A program made the translations under genes and the position numbers. From IMG/VR virus record IMGVR_UViG_3300008122_000018, positions 1 to 30,449 of that record: 30,449 nt of DNA, one strand, 5' to 3'. This DNA is from a virus. The notes below the pieces were generated by a model. It searched no databases and was not told the DNA's origin. It worked only from the letters and a program-made list of their open reading frames with translations. This document shows positions 22,651 through 29,765 of this stretch, piece after piece. The first letter of the stretch is position 1, and the number at the start of each line of letters is the position of its first letter.

Positions 22651-23010
22651 ATGAAAACAGTAAAATTTCTAATTAATGGTAACCTATTTGGATTTGTCAC
22701 AGATAGTAATGATGAATGGCAACATATACTTTGTAGACAGATTGTGCAAATGTGCGAATTTGTATCTATCGGTAATGATATTATTAAATGCCGTCATCCT
22801 AATAAATATACAGTACATGTAGATATTAATGAAAAATATAATCAAGGCAATTTTACGCAATTACCGGTTAAAGTATTAACGCCTTCGCGATTTGATTCTT
22901 TAATATATGAAAATTTAAATGGCTTTCCTGAAAGAAATAATTATTTGATGTGTTATGAGGACATTTATAATATTTTTGATTTACTGGTTAAAAAAGATAT
23001 TCTTGTTTAA
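22651..23010 (+). CDS. Hypothetical protein
   Basis: 119 aa (MKTVKFLINGNLFGFVTD), 8 bases after the previous gene, AAGG site upstream. Strand-rich start and DIYNIFDLLVKKDILV helical end. No recognised family. Ends one base before a GGACC-type stem-loop. Confidence 0.6.
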   Translation: MKTVKFLINGNLFGFVTDSNDEWQHILCRQIVQMCEFVSIGNDIIKCRHPNKYTVHVDINEKYNQGNFTQLPVKVLTPSRFDSLIYENLNGFPERNNYLMCYEDIYNIFDLLVKKDILV

Positions 23011-23011
23011 T

Positions 23012-23037
23012 AAAAAAGGACCGCAAGGTCCTTTTTT
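23012..23037. terminator. Bidirectional GGACC-type terminator
   Basis: AAAAAAGGACC / GGTCCTTTTTT with GCAA loop, between convergent genes. Confidence 0.9.
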
Positions 23038-23050
23038 AATTTTAAAACTA

Positions 23051-23485
23051 TTAACACAAAGCACGTAACACTTTGAGTTGTGATGCTAAGATACGTGGAG
23101 CACCATCACCTAACTGGATTGATTTAGCAGTTGCAATTGTTGATACAAACACTAACGCGCCATTGGATGCGGCATCATAAATACCGAGTGAAACTACTGT
23201 TCCCCAGTTACCAGTTGGGACTGGAAAGATTAATTCAGCTGTATTGTTATATTCCTGGTTAGTACCGGTTGGTCCAGTCCAAGTACCAGCAACGCGAGGC
23301 AACTCTACACGTGAATATCCTGTACCTGACGCCGAAACCTCTACGCCGCCAGTACCATTTAGGTTAGGTGTTGTAGTAAATAACGCAAGCCATAAGCTTG
23401 ATGGCATTGAAGGCATCGCGACACCTTTTAAAAGGTAGTCGAGGAAATTCTGTGAGGTTGTATAAGAGAGCGTACTAGAAGGCAT
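23051..23485 (-). CDS. Tail-fibre/virion-associated small protein, probably acquired
   Basis: 144 aa (MPSSTLSYTTSQNFLDYLLKG). Layout: an N-terminal helix, LWLALFTTTPNLNGTGGVEV, a GYSRVELPRVAGTWTGPTG region, FPVPTGNWGTVVSLGIYDAASNGALVF and an LGDGAPRI loop. This is the pattern of a widespread small phage virion protein often called tail fibre or structural protein (xWYxALHTxxPT... followed by ...hxxhxhxDAxxxGxxL). It is all beta after the first helix. The gene alone points left among rightward genes, and its codons contain far more G and C than its neighbours, so it is probably a recent import. AGGA site before ATG 23485. Confidence 0.62.
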   Translation of the reverse strand: MPSSTLSYTTSQNFLDYLLKGVAMPSMPSSLWLALFTTTPNLNGTGGVEVSASGTGYSRVELPRVAGTWTGPTGTNQEYNNTAELIFPVPTGNWGTVVSLGIYDAASNGALVFVSTIATAKSIQLGDGAPRILASQLKVLRALC

Positions 23486-23604
23486 GTATAATTCCTCAAT
23501 TTGATTTTTTATAATTATATTTATGCAACTTATTTATGTACTTTTAATTATATTTGCTTTAATATAAGTATGTTTTGTAACCTTCTAAAATTGGTATTTA
23601 AATC

Positions 23605-23787
23605 ATGCGTAATAAATTTGCTGAAGCCGCTAAAGCTAAATCTGAATTGCCACGTAAAGAATGTATTCCTTATATTACAAAAGATGATACATCTATTAAA
23701 TATGATTGGTTCACACAAGAAGAATTTCAAAAAACTGGATATATCCAGGTTAATTTATCAGGTTTTGCTGATCATAAAGATGAATAA
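23605..23787 (+). CDS. Hypothetical small protein
   Basis: 60 aa (MRNKFAEAAKAKSELP). Basic helical start, then YDWFTQEEFQKTGYIQV. No strong ribosome site. It ends 9 bases before the next gene, which supports a two-gene unit. No family recognised. Confidence 0.5.
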   Translation: MRNKFAEAAKAKSELPRKECIPYITKDDTSIKYDWFTQEEFQKTGYIQVNLSGFADHKDE

Positions 23788-23796
23788 GGACTATAA

Positions 23797-24027
23797 ATGA
23801 TAAAATGTTTATTAAAATCTCTGGCGTGGCGTATTTTAGATAAAGAATTACGTCAACATTATATTCAGCGATCACACTTCAATGAATATACTAAATGGAT
23901 GAGTCGAGATTTTCCTATCATGGAAGATATGTTTGAACATTTTAAAGATGAGCCATATGGACAAGCTCGTCGCATTGATGTTCATAGAGAAGAAATGAAA
24001 GAAAAATATTTTCCTAAAGAAAAATAA
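23797..24027 (+). CDS. Hypothetical small basic protein
   Basis: 76 aa (MIKCLLKSLAWRILDK) with AAGGA site. Helical, rich in Arg, His, Met and Trp (HFNEYTKWMSRDFPIMEDMFEH); could bind nucleic acid, but nothing specific is visible. Its 3' end lies within a hairpin (24004-24040) that comes just before the terminator at 24046. Confidence 0.6.
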   Translation: MIKCLLKSLAWRILDKELRQHYIQRSHFNEYTKWMSRDFPIMEDMFEHFKDEPYGQARRIDVHREEMKEKYFPKEK

Positions 24028-24045
24028 TTAGGAAATATTTTATTA

Positions 24046-24067
24046 AAAGGTCTATTTATAGACCTTT
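24046..24067 (+). terminator. Terminator
   Basis: AAAGGTCTA / TAGACCTTT stem with TTTA loop; followed 19 bases later by a promoter. Confidence 0.8.
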
Positions 24068-24085
24068 AATTTTTACCAATATAAT

Positions 24086-24117
24086 TGTACATACAAATTT
24101 ATATATGGTATTATTAC
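24086..24117 (+). promoter_or_regulatory. Early-type promoter for J-domain gene
   Basis: TGTACATACA (24086-24095), 16-base spacer, TATTAC (24112-24117), or the nearer TATTAT at 24109; about 25 bases before ATG 24140. Confidence 0.6.
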
Positions 24118-24139
24118 TTTACTTTAGATATGAGCCTAT

Positions 24140-25165
24140 ATGATGAATATTTTAAATTTATCGGCTAAAGATATTTTAGCGATTAAAATATTTTCTGAAA
24201 TGTTCACCGGAACAGAAGATGAAAATAAAAAAACATATCGTATGCTTTTAAAAAAATGGCATCCAGATATGAATAGTACGGATACAAGTGATGTATTTGT
24301 ACATATTACACAATTGTATGATAGCTTATCTATTAATATAATTCCAAAATCGGTAGAGATTAACGGCAAGTCATATGATTATATATATGATGTTGTAAAA
24401 GATTTATATACAATTTACTATACTGATAATGGTACAGGATTTTTAATTAAGTTCAATCAAAAAGCAGATGGACTTAAACAAAATTATAAATCTAATTTAA
24501 CTAAGCTTCAATCTTTATTGAAAAATCATAAATTTGAAGATCGTTATAAAGATTTGTTATCTTGTAATATTTATGAAAATAAAGAATTTGCAAAAATCAG
24601 AGTTCCGGCAGGTTATGTTCCTTTAAACCTGGCTTTAAAATATATTATATCTTTTAAAGATTGGAAAATTTCAGCATACATTATTTCGCGTTTATATGAT
24701 ACAGCGTTATTGTATAAAAATGCAGGCCTATCATGTATCGGATTTGATCCTGATTTTATCTTTTTAGATACTAAAAAACATCAAATTATTGATTTATCAG
24801 CATTATTTTTCTCTACTGAGAGCAATAAATCTTTAAGCCTTGCACTTACTCCAATGCAAGCATCCGCATTTATTAAAGATGACCTACAAAATAAAAAGTG
24901 TAGTGATGATTCTATTAATAGTATGATTAATTCATTAGGCTTAATGTTATCAGGTGATTTAAATCGATTTGGTAATATTAATGTATTAGATGATTCTGCA
25001 AATAAAGAAATGGTTAAAATTATTAGTGGTATTGGTATTAATGTTCCAATTCGCAATAATTATGAAGCATGGCAAACTAAACTAGTACAACGTATTTTTA
25101 ATGAAAGATCTTTTTATAAAAAAGAAATTGTATTTGGTGATTTAACAAAATATATTGGTAATTAA
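24140..25165 (+). CDS. J-domain plus kinase-like (probable pseudokinase) protein
   Basis: 341 aa. Residues 10-65 form a J-domain: YRMLLKKWHPDMN with the HPD triad at 41-43, then FVHITQLYDSL. J-domains bring Hsp70 (DnaK) to a target. After a YDYIYDVVKDLYTIYY stretch, the rest has the outline of a protein kinase fold: NGTGFLIKFN, with a Lys in the VAIK position, a helical lobe, and GLSCIGFDPDFIFLD-x-KKHQIIDLSAL where kinases have HRDxxxxN and DFG. The catalytic Asp of HRD appears replaced and DFG is DLS, so catalysis is doubtful. A related J-domain/kinase-like pairing occurs near vWA and Ter-type genes. It is followed by a small gene and then the vWA gene. J-domain confident; kinase part moderate. 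Confidence 0.72.
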   Translation: MMNILNLSAKDILAIKIFSEMFTGTEDENKKTYRMLLKKWHPDMNSTDTSDVFVHITQLYDSLSINIIPKSVEINGKSYDYIYDVVKDLYTIYYTDNGTGFLIKFNQKADGLKQNYKSNLTKLQSLLKNHKFEDRYKDLLSCNIYENKEFAKIRVPAGYVPLNLALKYIISFKDWKISAYIISRLYDTALLYKNAGLSCIGFDPDFIFLDTKKHQIIDLSALFFSTESNKSLSLALTPMQASAFIKDDLQNKKCSDDSINSMINSLGLMLSGDLNRFGNINVLDDSANKEMVKIISGIGINVPIRNNYEAWQTKLVQRIFNERSFYKKEIVFGDLTKYIGN

Positions 25166-25166
25166 T

Positions 25167-25481
25167 ATGAATATTCAAATTGATGAAATTATTAAAGCAT
25201 TAAATTATATCTCTGAAAGTACACGGGATATTAAAGCTTTTAACTTTAATAAATTTATTTCAATTTATCAACGACCAACAATTATGCCTCGGGAAGGTGT
25301 ACTAGTTGGACAATATGAAAAATGGTGTTATAAAAAGATTTATTTTTTATCATGCTTTGGAATTAATATCCAATTGTTTTCATATTGGGATGATGAAGCT
25401 GTATTTACTGAACAACATGCGAATGATATTTTAAATCATATCCGCAACACTCTTGAAGAAATTAAACACATTTATTTTTAA
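25167..25481 (+). CDS. Hypothetical protein between J-domain and vWA genes
   Basis: 104 aa from ATG 25167 (MNIQIDEIIKALNYIS), one base after the J-domain gene stop, so probably coupled. Contains REGVLVGQYEKWCYKKIYFLSCFGINIQLFSYWDDE and a C-terminal helix. No recognised domain. Likely a third member of the unit. Confidence 0.62.
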   Translation: MNIQIDEIIKALNYISESTRDIKAFNFNKFISIYQRPTIMPREGVLVGQYEKWCYKKIYFLSCFGINIQLFSYWDDEAVFTEQHANDILNHIRNTLEEIKHIYF

Positions 25482-25488
25482 AATCGCG

Positions 25489-25517
25489 TGTACAAATATA
25501 AAATTTTATAGCATTAT
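25489..25517 (+). promoter_or_regulatory. Early-type promoter for vWA gene
   Basis: TGTACA plus AATATAAAA (25489-25503), 17-base spacer, CATTAT (25512-25517), 42 bases before ATG 25560. A TGTACATA box lies again at 25521. Confidence 0.65.
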
Positions 25518-25559
25518 ATTTGTACATACTTTAAAACAAACGTTACGAGGAGTAACAAT

Positions 25560-26480
25560 ATGGGTGGTTCATCTTTTAATTATGATGATTGGCAACAGTC
25601 TTCAGCAACGACTAAAACAAAATCAGTTAATCAAATTTATAGCTCATCTCTACAAGATGATGTAAATCCACTATTAATCAAAAATGGTGTGCGCGAATCA
25701 TGTGATAGCGATGCCAATCCTAATTCAACACCTATTATTATTGGCCTTGATGCAACTGGTAGTATGCAAGCTATTCCAGAATACATGATCAAAACTGGTC
25801 TTGGTGAAATGTTTAAATCTATTTATGAACGTCAACCAGTAACAGACCCACAAGTTTTATTCTGTACAATCGGTGACGTAATTGCAGGCGATCCTGCACC
25901 ATTGCAAGTCGGCCAATTTGAATCTCAATGTGATCTTCTCATTGATGGACTAAAAAAATTCTGGCTTGACGGTTGTTGGGGTGGTGGTAACGATAAAGAA
26001 AGTTATGACCTACCATATTATTTTGCAATTAACAAAACCCGTACCGACGCATTAATTAAACGCGGCAAAAAAGGTTATCTAATTACTATTGGTGATGAGC
26101 CACCTCCACAATTATTAAAACGCGAACATATTGATAAAGTATTTGGTGGGCGAGCTGAAGGTGATTTTACATTTGAACAATTAGTGACACAGGTCCGTCG
26201 TTCATATATTCCAATTCATATTGTAATTGAACAAGGTAGTCATGTCCAATCATATGGATTAGATCATGTATATAGCCCATGGAAACGTTTATTGGGTGAA
26301 GATGCGATCGTTTGTAGCGATTATACTAAATTGGCTGAAATTATTACTAGTATTTTACAAGTAAAAGCTGGTATTAATACTAACGATGTAATTAATAGTT
26401 GGGATGGTAGCACTTCAGTTGCGGTTGCGAAAGCAATTGGTTCACTTACAACAACACAAGATGCAAGCGTTGTATTTTAA
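25560..26480 (+). CDS. von Willebrand factor A domain protein
   Basis: 306 aa with a GAGGAG site. An N-terminal Ser/Thr/Gln-rich part (FNYDDWQQSSATT, then RESCDSDANPNSTP) leads into a vWA domain: IIIGLDATGSM, where D64-x-T66-x-S68 is the metal-binding site, CTIGDVIAGD, FWLDGCWGGGNDKES, KKGYLITIGDEPPPQLL, and IPIHIVIEQG. vWA domains bind partners through a metal ion. This subfamily is unassigned, but vWA proteins (TerY and relatives) act with kinases and TelA in bacterial Ter systems. It lies after the J-domain/kinase-like gene, and TelA is 13 kb away on the other strand. Fold assignment confident; role inferred. Confidence 0.88.
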   Translation: MGGSSFNYDDWQQSSATTKTKSVNQIYSSSLQDDVNPLLIKNGVRESCDSDANPNSTPIIIGLDATGSMQAIPEYMIKTGLGEMFKSIYERQPVTDPQVLFCTIGDVIAGDPAPLQVGQFESQCDLLIDGLKKFWLDGCWGGGNDKESYDLPYYFAINKTRTDALIKRGKKGYLITIGDEPPPQLLKREHIDKVFGGRAEGDFTFEQLVTQVRRSYIPIHIVIEQGSHVQSYGLDHVYSPWKRLLGEDAIVCSDYTKLAEIITSILQVKAGINTNDVINSWDGSTSVAVAKAIGSLTTTQDASVVF

Positions 26481-26490
26481 TAATTGAAGG

Positions 26491-26525
26491 TTGGATGCTG
26501 TAATAAATATTATTATGGCATCCAA
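26491..26525 (+). terminator. Hairpin between vWA gene and 26544
   Basis: TTGGATGC / GCATCCAA outer stem plus TAATAA / TTATTA inner stem. No T-run follows, so it may be a partial terminator or mRNA-stabilising element. Confidence 0.55.
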
Positions 26526-26543
26526 TATTAAGTGGTATAATAA

Positions 26544-26840
26544 ATGATTACACAATTCTTTAGATATAGAAAAATATTTGTTACATTAGGGACAGAACGC
26601 TTTTGTATTATTATTCCATTTTATGAAAATAATACATATCTTGCAATGGATCCAACTGGTCAAATTTTTACCTATGACTCACCCCCTGTATTCGATAAAT
26701 CAGCAAATCATTATATAATTGATGAAAAGAAACACTCGTACGATTTAGTTGCTACATATAATGGTGACGCATCTAAATTTGTAAATAATATTATTGCAAT
26801 TGCAGACAAGCAATACGAATATAATTTTGTGGAAACCTAA
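26544..26840 (+). CDS. Hypothetical protein, paralogue of 27316 gene
   Basis: 98 aa. Shares with the 27316-27612 protein the pattern [LV]AM-x2-x-G-x-IF-x-YDS-x-P followed by a basic loop and a strand (LAMDPTGQIFTYDSPP here). Strand-rich, possibly a small beta domain. No known function. Weak AAGTGG site upstream. Followed by 26843 after 2 bases. Confidence 0.62.
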   Translation: MITQFFRYRKIFVTLGTERFCIIIPFYENNTYLAMDPTGQIFTYDSPPVFDKSANHYIIDEKKHSYDLVATYNGDASKFVNNIIAIADKQYEYNFVET

Positions 26841-26842
26841 TT

Positions 26843-27205
26843 ATGAGACTAGAACTAGAATCTGTTATTAATACCGATCGTTTCATTGGTAAAAAAGTTT
26901 ATGTTTGTGCTTATCAAGAGCCCGACTTACATAGTCGCCGAGCTGTACAAAATGTTCATGTAACAGAATGTATTGTTGCGCCAATGGATGAATATTTACA
27001 AAACGCATCCACCAAAAAAACTATTTATCATAGTAAAAACGCTTTATTAAAGTTAACAAAAACTAGTCGTGTTATTTATAATAATCCAATTCAGCCATAT
27101 GCTTATAATGCATCATATCATACATGGACCAAAACAGGCGGCATCAATATATTTGATGATTTAGATGAATGTAAGGAACATTATATTTCTTTACTAAAAA
27201 GTTAA
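26843..27205 (+). CDS. Hypothetical protein
   Basis: 120 aa (MRLELESVINTDRFIGKKVYVCAY). Strand-rich start, Arg-rich DLHSRRAVQNVHVTEC, and a GGINIFDDLDECKEHYISLL end. A recurrent pattern in short phage proteins is a final FDDLDECKEHY-like helix, but no function is known. Coupled to the previous gene. Confidence 0.6.
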   Translation: MRLELESVINTDRFIGKKVYVCAYQEPDLHSRRAVQNVHVTECIVAPMDEYLQNASTKKTIYHSKNALLKLTKTSRVIYNNPIQPYAYNASYHTWTKTGGINIFDDLDECKEHYISLLKS

Positions 27206-27216
27206 ACTCAATTATT

Positions 27217-27243
27217 AAAAAAGAGGCTTAAAGCCTCTTTTTT
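27217..27243 (+). terminator. Terminator
   Basis: Thirteen-base stem AAAAAAGAGGCTT / AAGCCTCTTTTTT around one base; a promoter begins 8 bases later. Confidence 0.88.
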
Positions 27244-27250
27244 ATTTAAA

Positions 27251-27283
27251 TGTATATACATTAGTAATAAACATATCTATAAT
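27251..27283 (+). promoter_or_regulatory. Early-type promoter
   Basis: Perfect TGTATATACA (27251-27260), 17-base spacer, TATAAT (27278-27283), 32 bases before ATG 27316. A second TGTATATACA at 27288-27297 overlaps the transcript start and could be an operator. Confidence 0.8.
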
Positions 27284-27315
27284 AAAATGTATATACATAT
27301 TAAGAAGGGACAAAA

Positions 27316-27612
27316 ATGATTAAATCTACTTATAAGCACACGTTAACTCTTATTGTGGGTGACGAAGAATTAGAAGTAAATATTCCTAATTTTGAATATC
27401 CATATTTTGTGGCTATGAATAAAAATGGCGATATTTTTATGTATGATTCACAACCAGCGCGAGCAGGCTATGATCATAATCCGATTAACTGTAAGCGACA
27501 TATGCATATTGCAAGTGTGATTGAGGTCGATACACAATTATATATCGATCATTGTATTGAAGTTGATATGTTTGATACAATTGTTGATTTTAATAGTGGT
27601 ACATCTCGATAA
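27316..27612 (+). CDS. Hypothetical protein, paralogue of 26544 gene
   Basis: 98 aa (MIKSTYKHTLTLIVGDEELEV), AAGGGA site. Contains FVAMNKNGDIFMYDSQPARAG and a following basic CKRHMHIASVIEV strand, matching 26544 over the middle 40 residues. The pair probably arose by duplication. Single-gene cassette between two promoters. Function unknown. Confidence 0.62.
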   Translation: MIKSTYKHTLTLIVGDEELEVNIPNFEYPYFVAMNKNGDIFMYDSQPARAGYDHNPINCKRHMHIASVIEVDTQLYIDHCIEVDMFDTIVDFNSGTSR

Positions 27613-27613
27613 T

Positions 27614-27646
27614 TGTATATACAAATGAAATATTTACTGTTATAAT
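27614..27646 (+). promoter_or_regulatory. Early-type promoter for adenylosuccinate-synthetase-like gene
   Basis: Perfect TGTATATACA (27614-27623), 17-base spacer, TATAAT (27641-27646), 32 bases before ATG 27679. Confidence 0.8.
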
Positions 27647-27678
27647 AAGTTATTAATTAATCTAAATGAGATAAACAT

Positions 27679-28872
27679 ATGAACGTTATTGTAATTGGTG
27701 CTAATTATGGCGACGAAGGTAAAGGTAGAACTGTTGATTTTTTAGCACAGACGCTTAAAATTAATCAAGATAAACAATTGATAAATGTACGATTTTCTGG
27801 TTCAAATAATGCGGCCCATACAGTATGGCATAACGGTAAATCATTTGTATTTCATCTATTAGGCGCCGCATCATTCCGCGGATTACCTACATATTTGAGT
27901 CAACATGTTGTAGTTGATTTTGTTGCACTAGAAACAGAAATTAATGAATTTGAAAAAATTACTGGTCATAAACCAGTCGTTTATGTCGATCCGAGTTGCC
28001 GTGTTAATTTGCCATACGATGTAATGAAAAATCGTATTAAAGAAATTCTTAAAGGCGCTGATAAACATGGTTCAACCGGTAATGGTCTAAATGAAACTAT
28101 TGATCGGCATCAAAGTTTTCCAATTTTAGCTGGCATATTTGAACTTGCATTACCTATGTTAGTTCTCACACAAAATCATTTTCAACAATTTGCTGAAACT
28201 GAGTTAAAGGATATTGAATTAGAACATCAACATAAAGACTTTATTGAATTTTTATGTGAGAAAAATTCAGTATCTTTTATTTTTGAGAAGATTAAAAATA
28301 TCATTAATAATCATCCTCAAATTATATGCTATACGCCTGAACTTAAAAATTATAATTGTATCTTTGAAGGGAGTCAAGGACTCGCTTTAGATGAATATAG
28401 CAAATTTTTCCCTCATGTAACTCGTACTCGTACAGGTACAACAAATGTAATAGATTTATGCCGTGAGCATGATATTGTAATTGACAATGTATATTATGTA
28501 TCTCGTCCATATTTCAGCCGTCATGGAGCTGACAAATATTTTGAAGAGTTTGACCGAATTAGCGACGTTTATAATATTGTAGATGAAACTAATATACCAA
28601 ATGACTGGCAAGATGATTTAAAATTTGGTATTTTAAATGTAACTGAAATGGATGAACGTATTAATGACGACTTTAAAGTTATTAAAAATTTATTCCCAAA
28701 TGTAAATAAGCAGCTGGTGTTTACTTGTATGGATCAATGCGGCGGTGGGTCTGGTATTTATATTCGTAACGGTCGACTATATCAAACAAGCGATCTAATA
28801 AATTCATTAAATTTATATTATAGATTTAGTGATATTAAACCAATATTTTTTAACAATAAGGAAAATATATAA
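27679..28872 (+). CDS. Adenylosuccinate-synthetase-like enzyme (PurA/PurZ superfamily)
   Basis: 397 aa. PurA joins IMP and aspartate using GTP; the related phage PurZ acts on dGMP for the Z (2-aminoadenine) pathway. Visible: GANYGDEGKG (7-16) with the base Asp12 and Lys15, NNAAHT with His47, HGSTGNG (130-136, PurA IGTTGRG), FEGSQG, FPHVTRTRTGTTN, YYVSRPYFSRHGAD and FTCMD (PurA TKLD). The Arg-rich aspartate loop of PurA (TTGRxRRxG) is replaced by NDWQDDLKFG. Asp12 is kept, whereas known PurZ has Ser or Thr there. So the nucleotide may be IMP- or GMP-like and the amino acid partner may differ. Single TAATG overlap with the next gene. Confidence 0.85.
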   Translation: MNVIVIGANYGDEGKGRTVDFLAQTLKINQDKQLINVRFSGSNNAAHTVWHNGKSFVFHLLGAASFRGLPTYLSQHVVVDFVALETEINEFEKITGHKPVVYVDPSCRVNLPYDVMKNRIKEILKGADKHGSTGNGLNETIDRHQSFPILAGIFELALPMLVLTQNHFQQFAETELKDIELEHQHKDFIEFLCEKNSVSFIFEKIKNIINNHPQIICYTPELKNYNCIFEGSQGLALDEYSKFFPHVTRTRTGTTNVIDLCREHDIVIDNVYYVSRPYFSRHGADKYFEEFDRISDVYNIVDETNIPNDWQDDLKFGILNVTEMDERINDDFKVIKNLFPNVNKQLVFTCMDQCGGGSGIYIRNGRLYQTSDLINSLNLYYRFSDIKPIFFNNKENI

Positions 28873-29645
28873 TGTCATATTGTATTAACAATAAATGGCC
28901 TCAAATGCTTACAACCGGTCAAACTATTACCGACCGTGATACTATTATTGAAATTCTTTTATTAACAGATTCATTTTTAACAGATACATCTCAATATAGT
29001 GGTGGTAATAATCGCGCTTTTAATTTAATGTATCGTACAAAAGCCGGCTTAGAATATGTAGGTAAATTTGTACGATATATTAAAGAAAATAATATTACAT
29101 TAAATGGTGATTTTAAATATTTTTCGTATGAGTTTGAAAAACTTTTAAAAGTCGAATTGGGTGTTATTGATACTGAATATGTATGTAATAGATGGGCGTC
29201 ATCGTGTTTCATTTATGGTGCATATGGTTGGTGCTCACCTGAAGGAAAAATATTATATACAGATAATGTTGGTAAATGGCCTTCAACAGAAGAAATTGTT
29301 GAAGAATGGGAATTTATTGCAAAAAAATGGCCCGTCCTTAATATTAATGTTACCATTTTTGATGGTGAAAGTTGCGAAGATAATAAAAACGCATTATTTA
29401 ATTTAGCTATTAAAGACGGTACTGTTGAAATTAAAGCACCTGATACAAGTGTACATTGTCATTTAACAGATATGGATTCTAATTTTAATCAGATTAATCG
29501 CTCATATTCTGAACGTAATGAACAAGGTATTCCAGATGATATGATTGATGAAATAGCATCAATTGTTAAAAATAAAGTTCTTGAGGTATTAAAGAAAATT
29601 CCAGAAAAAGAGTTAGTCAAATATATGGAATTAAATCCATTTTAA
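28872..29645 (+). CDS. Hypothetical protein coupled to PurA-like gene
   Basis: 257 aa (MSYCINNKWPQMLTTGQTITD) with the ATG overlapping the upstream stop by one base, so the two proteins are probably made together. An N-terminal helical domain (1-110) precedes a Cys/Trp-rich centre (CNRWASSCFIYGAYGWCSP), a strand region with FDGESCEDNKN, a linker and a basic/acidic C-terminal helix (MIDEIASIVKNKVLEVLKKIP). I do not recognise a family. The coupling suggests a part in the same nucleotide or nucleic-acid reaction. Ends before a GGACC-type terminator. Confidence 0.68.
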   Translation: MSYCINNKWPQMLTTGQTITDRDTIIEILLLTDSFLTDTSQYSGGNNRAFNLMYRTKAGLEYVGKFVRYIKENNITLNGDFKYFSYEFEKLLKVELGVIDTEYVCNRWASSCFIYGAYGWCSPEGKILYTDNVGKWPSTEEIVEEWEFIAKKWPVLNINVTIFDGESCEDNKNALFNLAIKDGTVEIKAPDTSVHCHLTDMDSNFNQINRSYSERNEQGIPDDMIDEIASIVKNKVLEVLKKIPEKELVKYMELNPF

Positions 29646-29647
29646 AT

Positions 29648-29667
29648 AAAGGACCTTAGGGTCCTTT
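29648..29667 (+). terminator. GGACC-type terminator
   Basis: AAAGGACC / GGTCCTTT with TTAG loop, right after the 28872 gene stop. Confidence 0.88.
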
Positions 29668-29690
29668 TTATATTTGTGCACACCAAGTTT

Positions 29691-29716
29691 TTTACAAATA
29701 TAAAAAGAAATATAAT
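29691..29716 (+). promoter_or_regulatory. Possible promoter for polymerase N-terminal part
   Basis: TTTACA plus AATATAAAAA (29691-29706) and TATAAT (29711-29716, spacer 14, short). GGAG at 29751-29754 is the ribosome site. Confidence 0.45.
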
Positions 29717-29765
29717 ACAATACTTCATATTGTATACTTTTATATTTGTAGGAGATAATTAACGC

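Noticed and set aside
27679-28872. PurZ of the Z-DNA pathway
   Set aside because: The diagnostic Ser/Thr for Asp change in GDEGKG is absent, and no DatZ or MazZ is visible in this window; kept as PurA-like.
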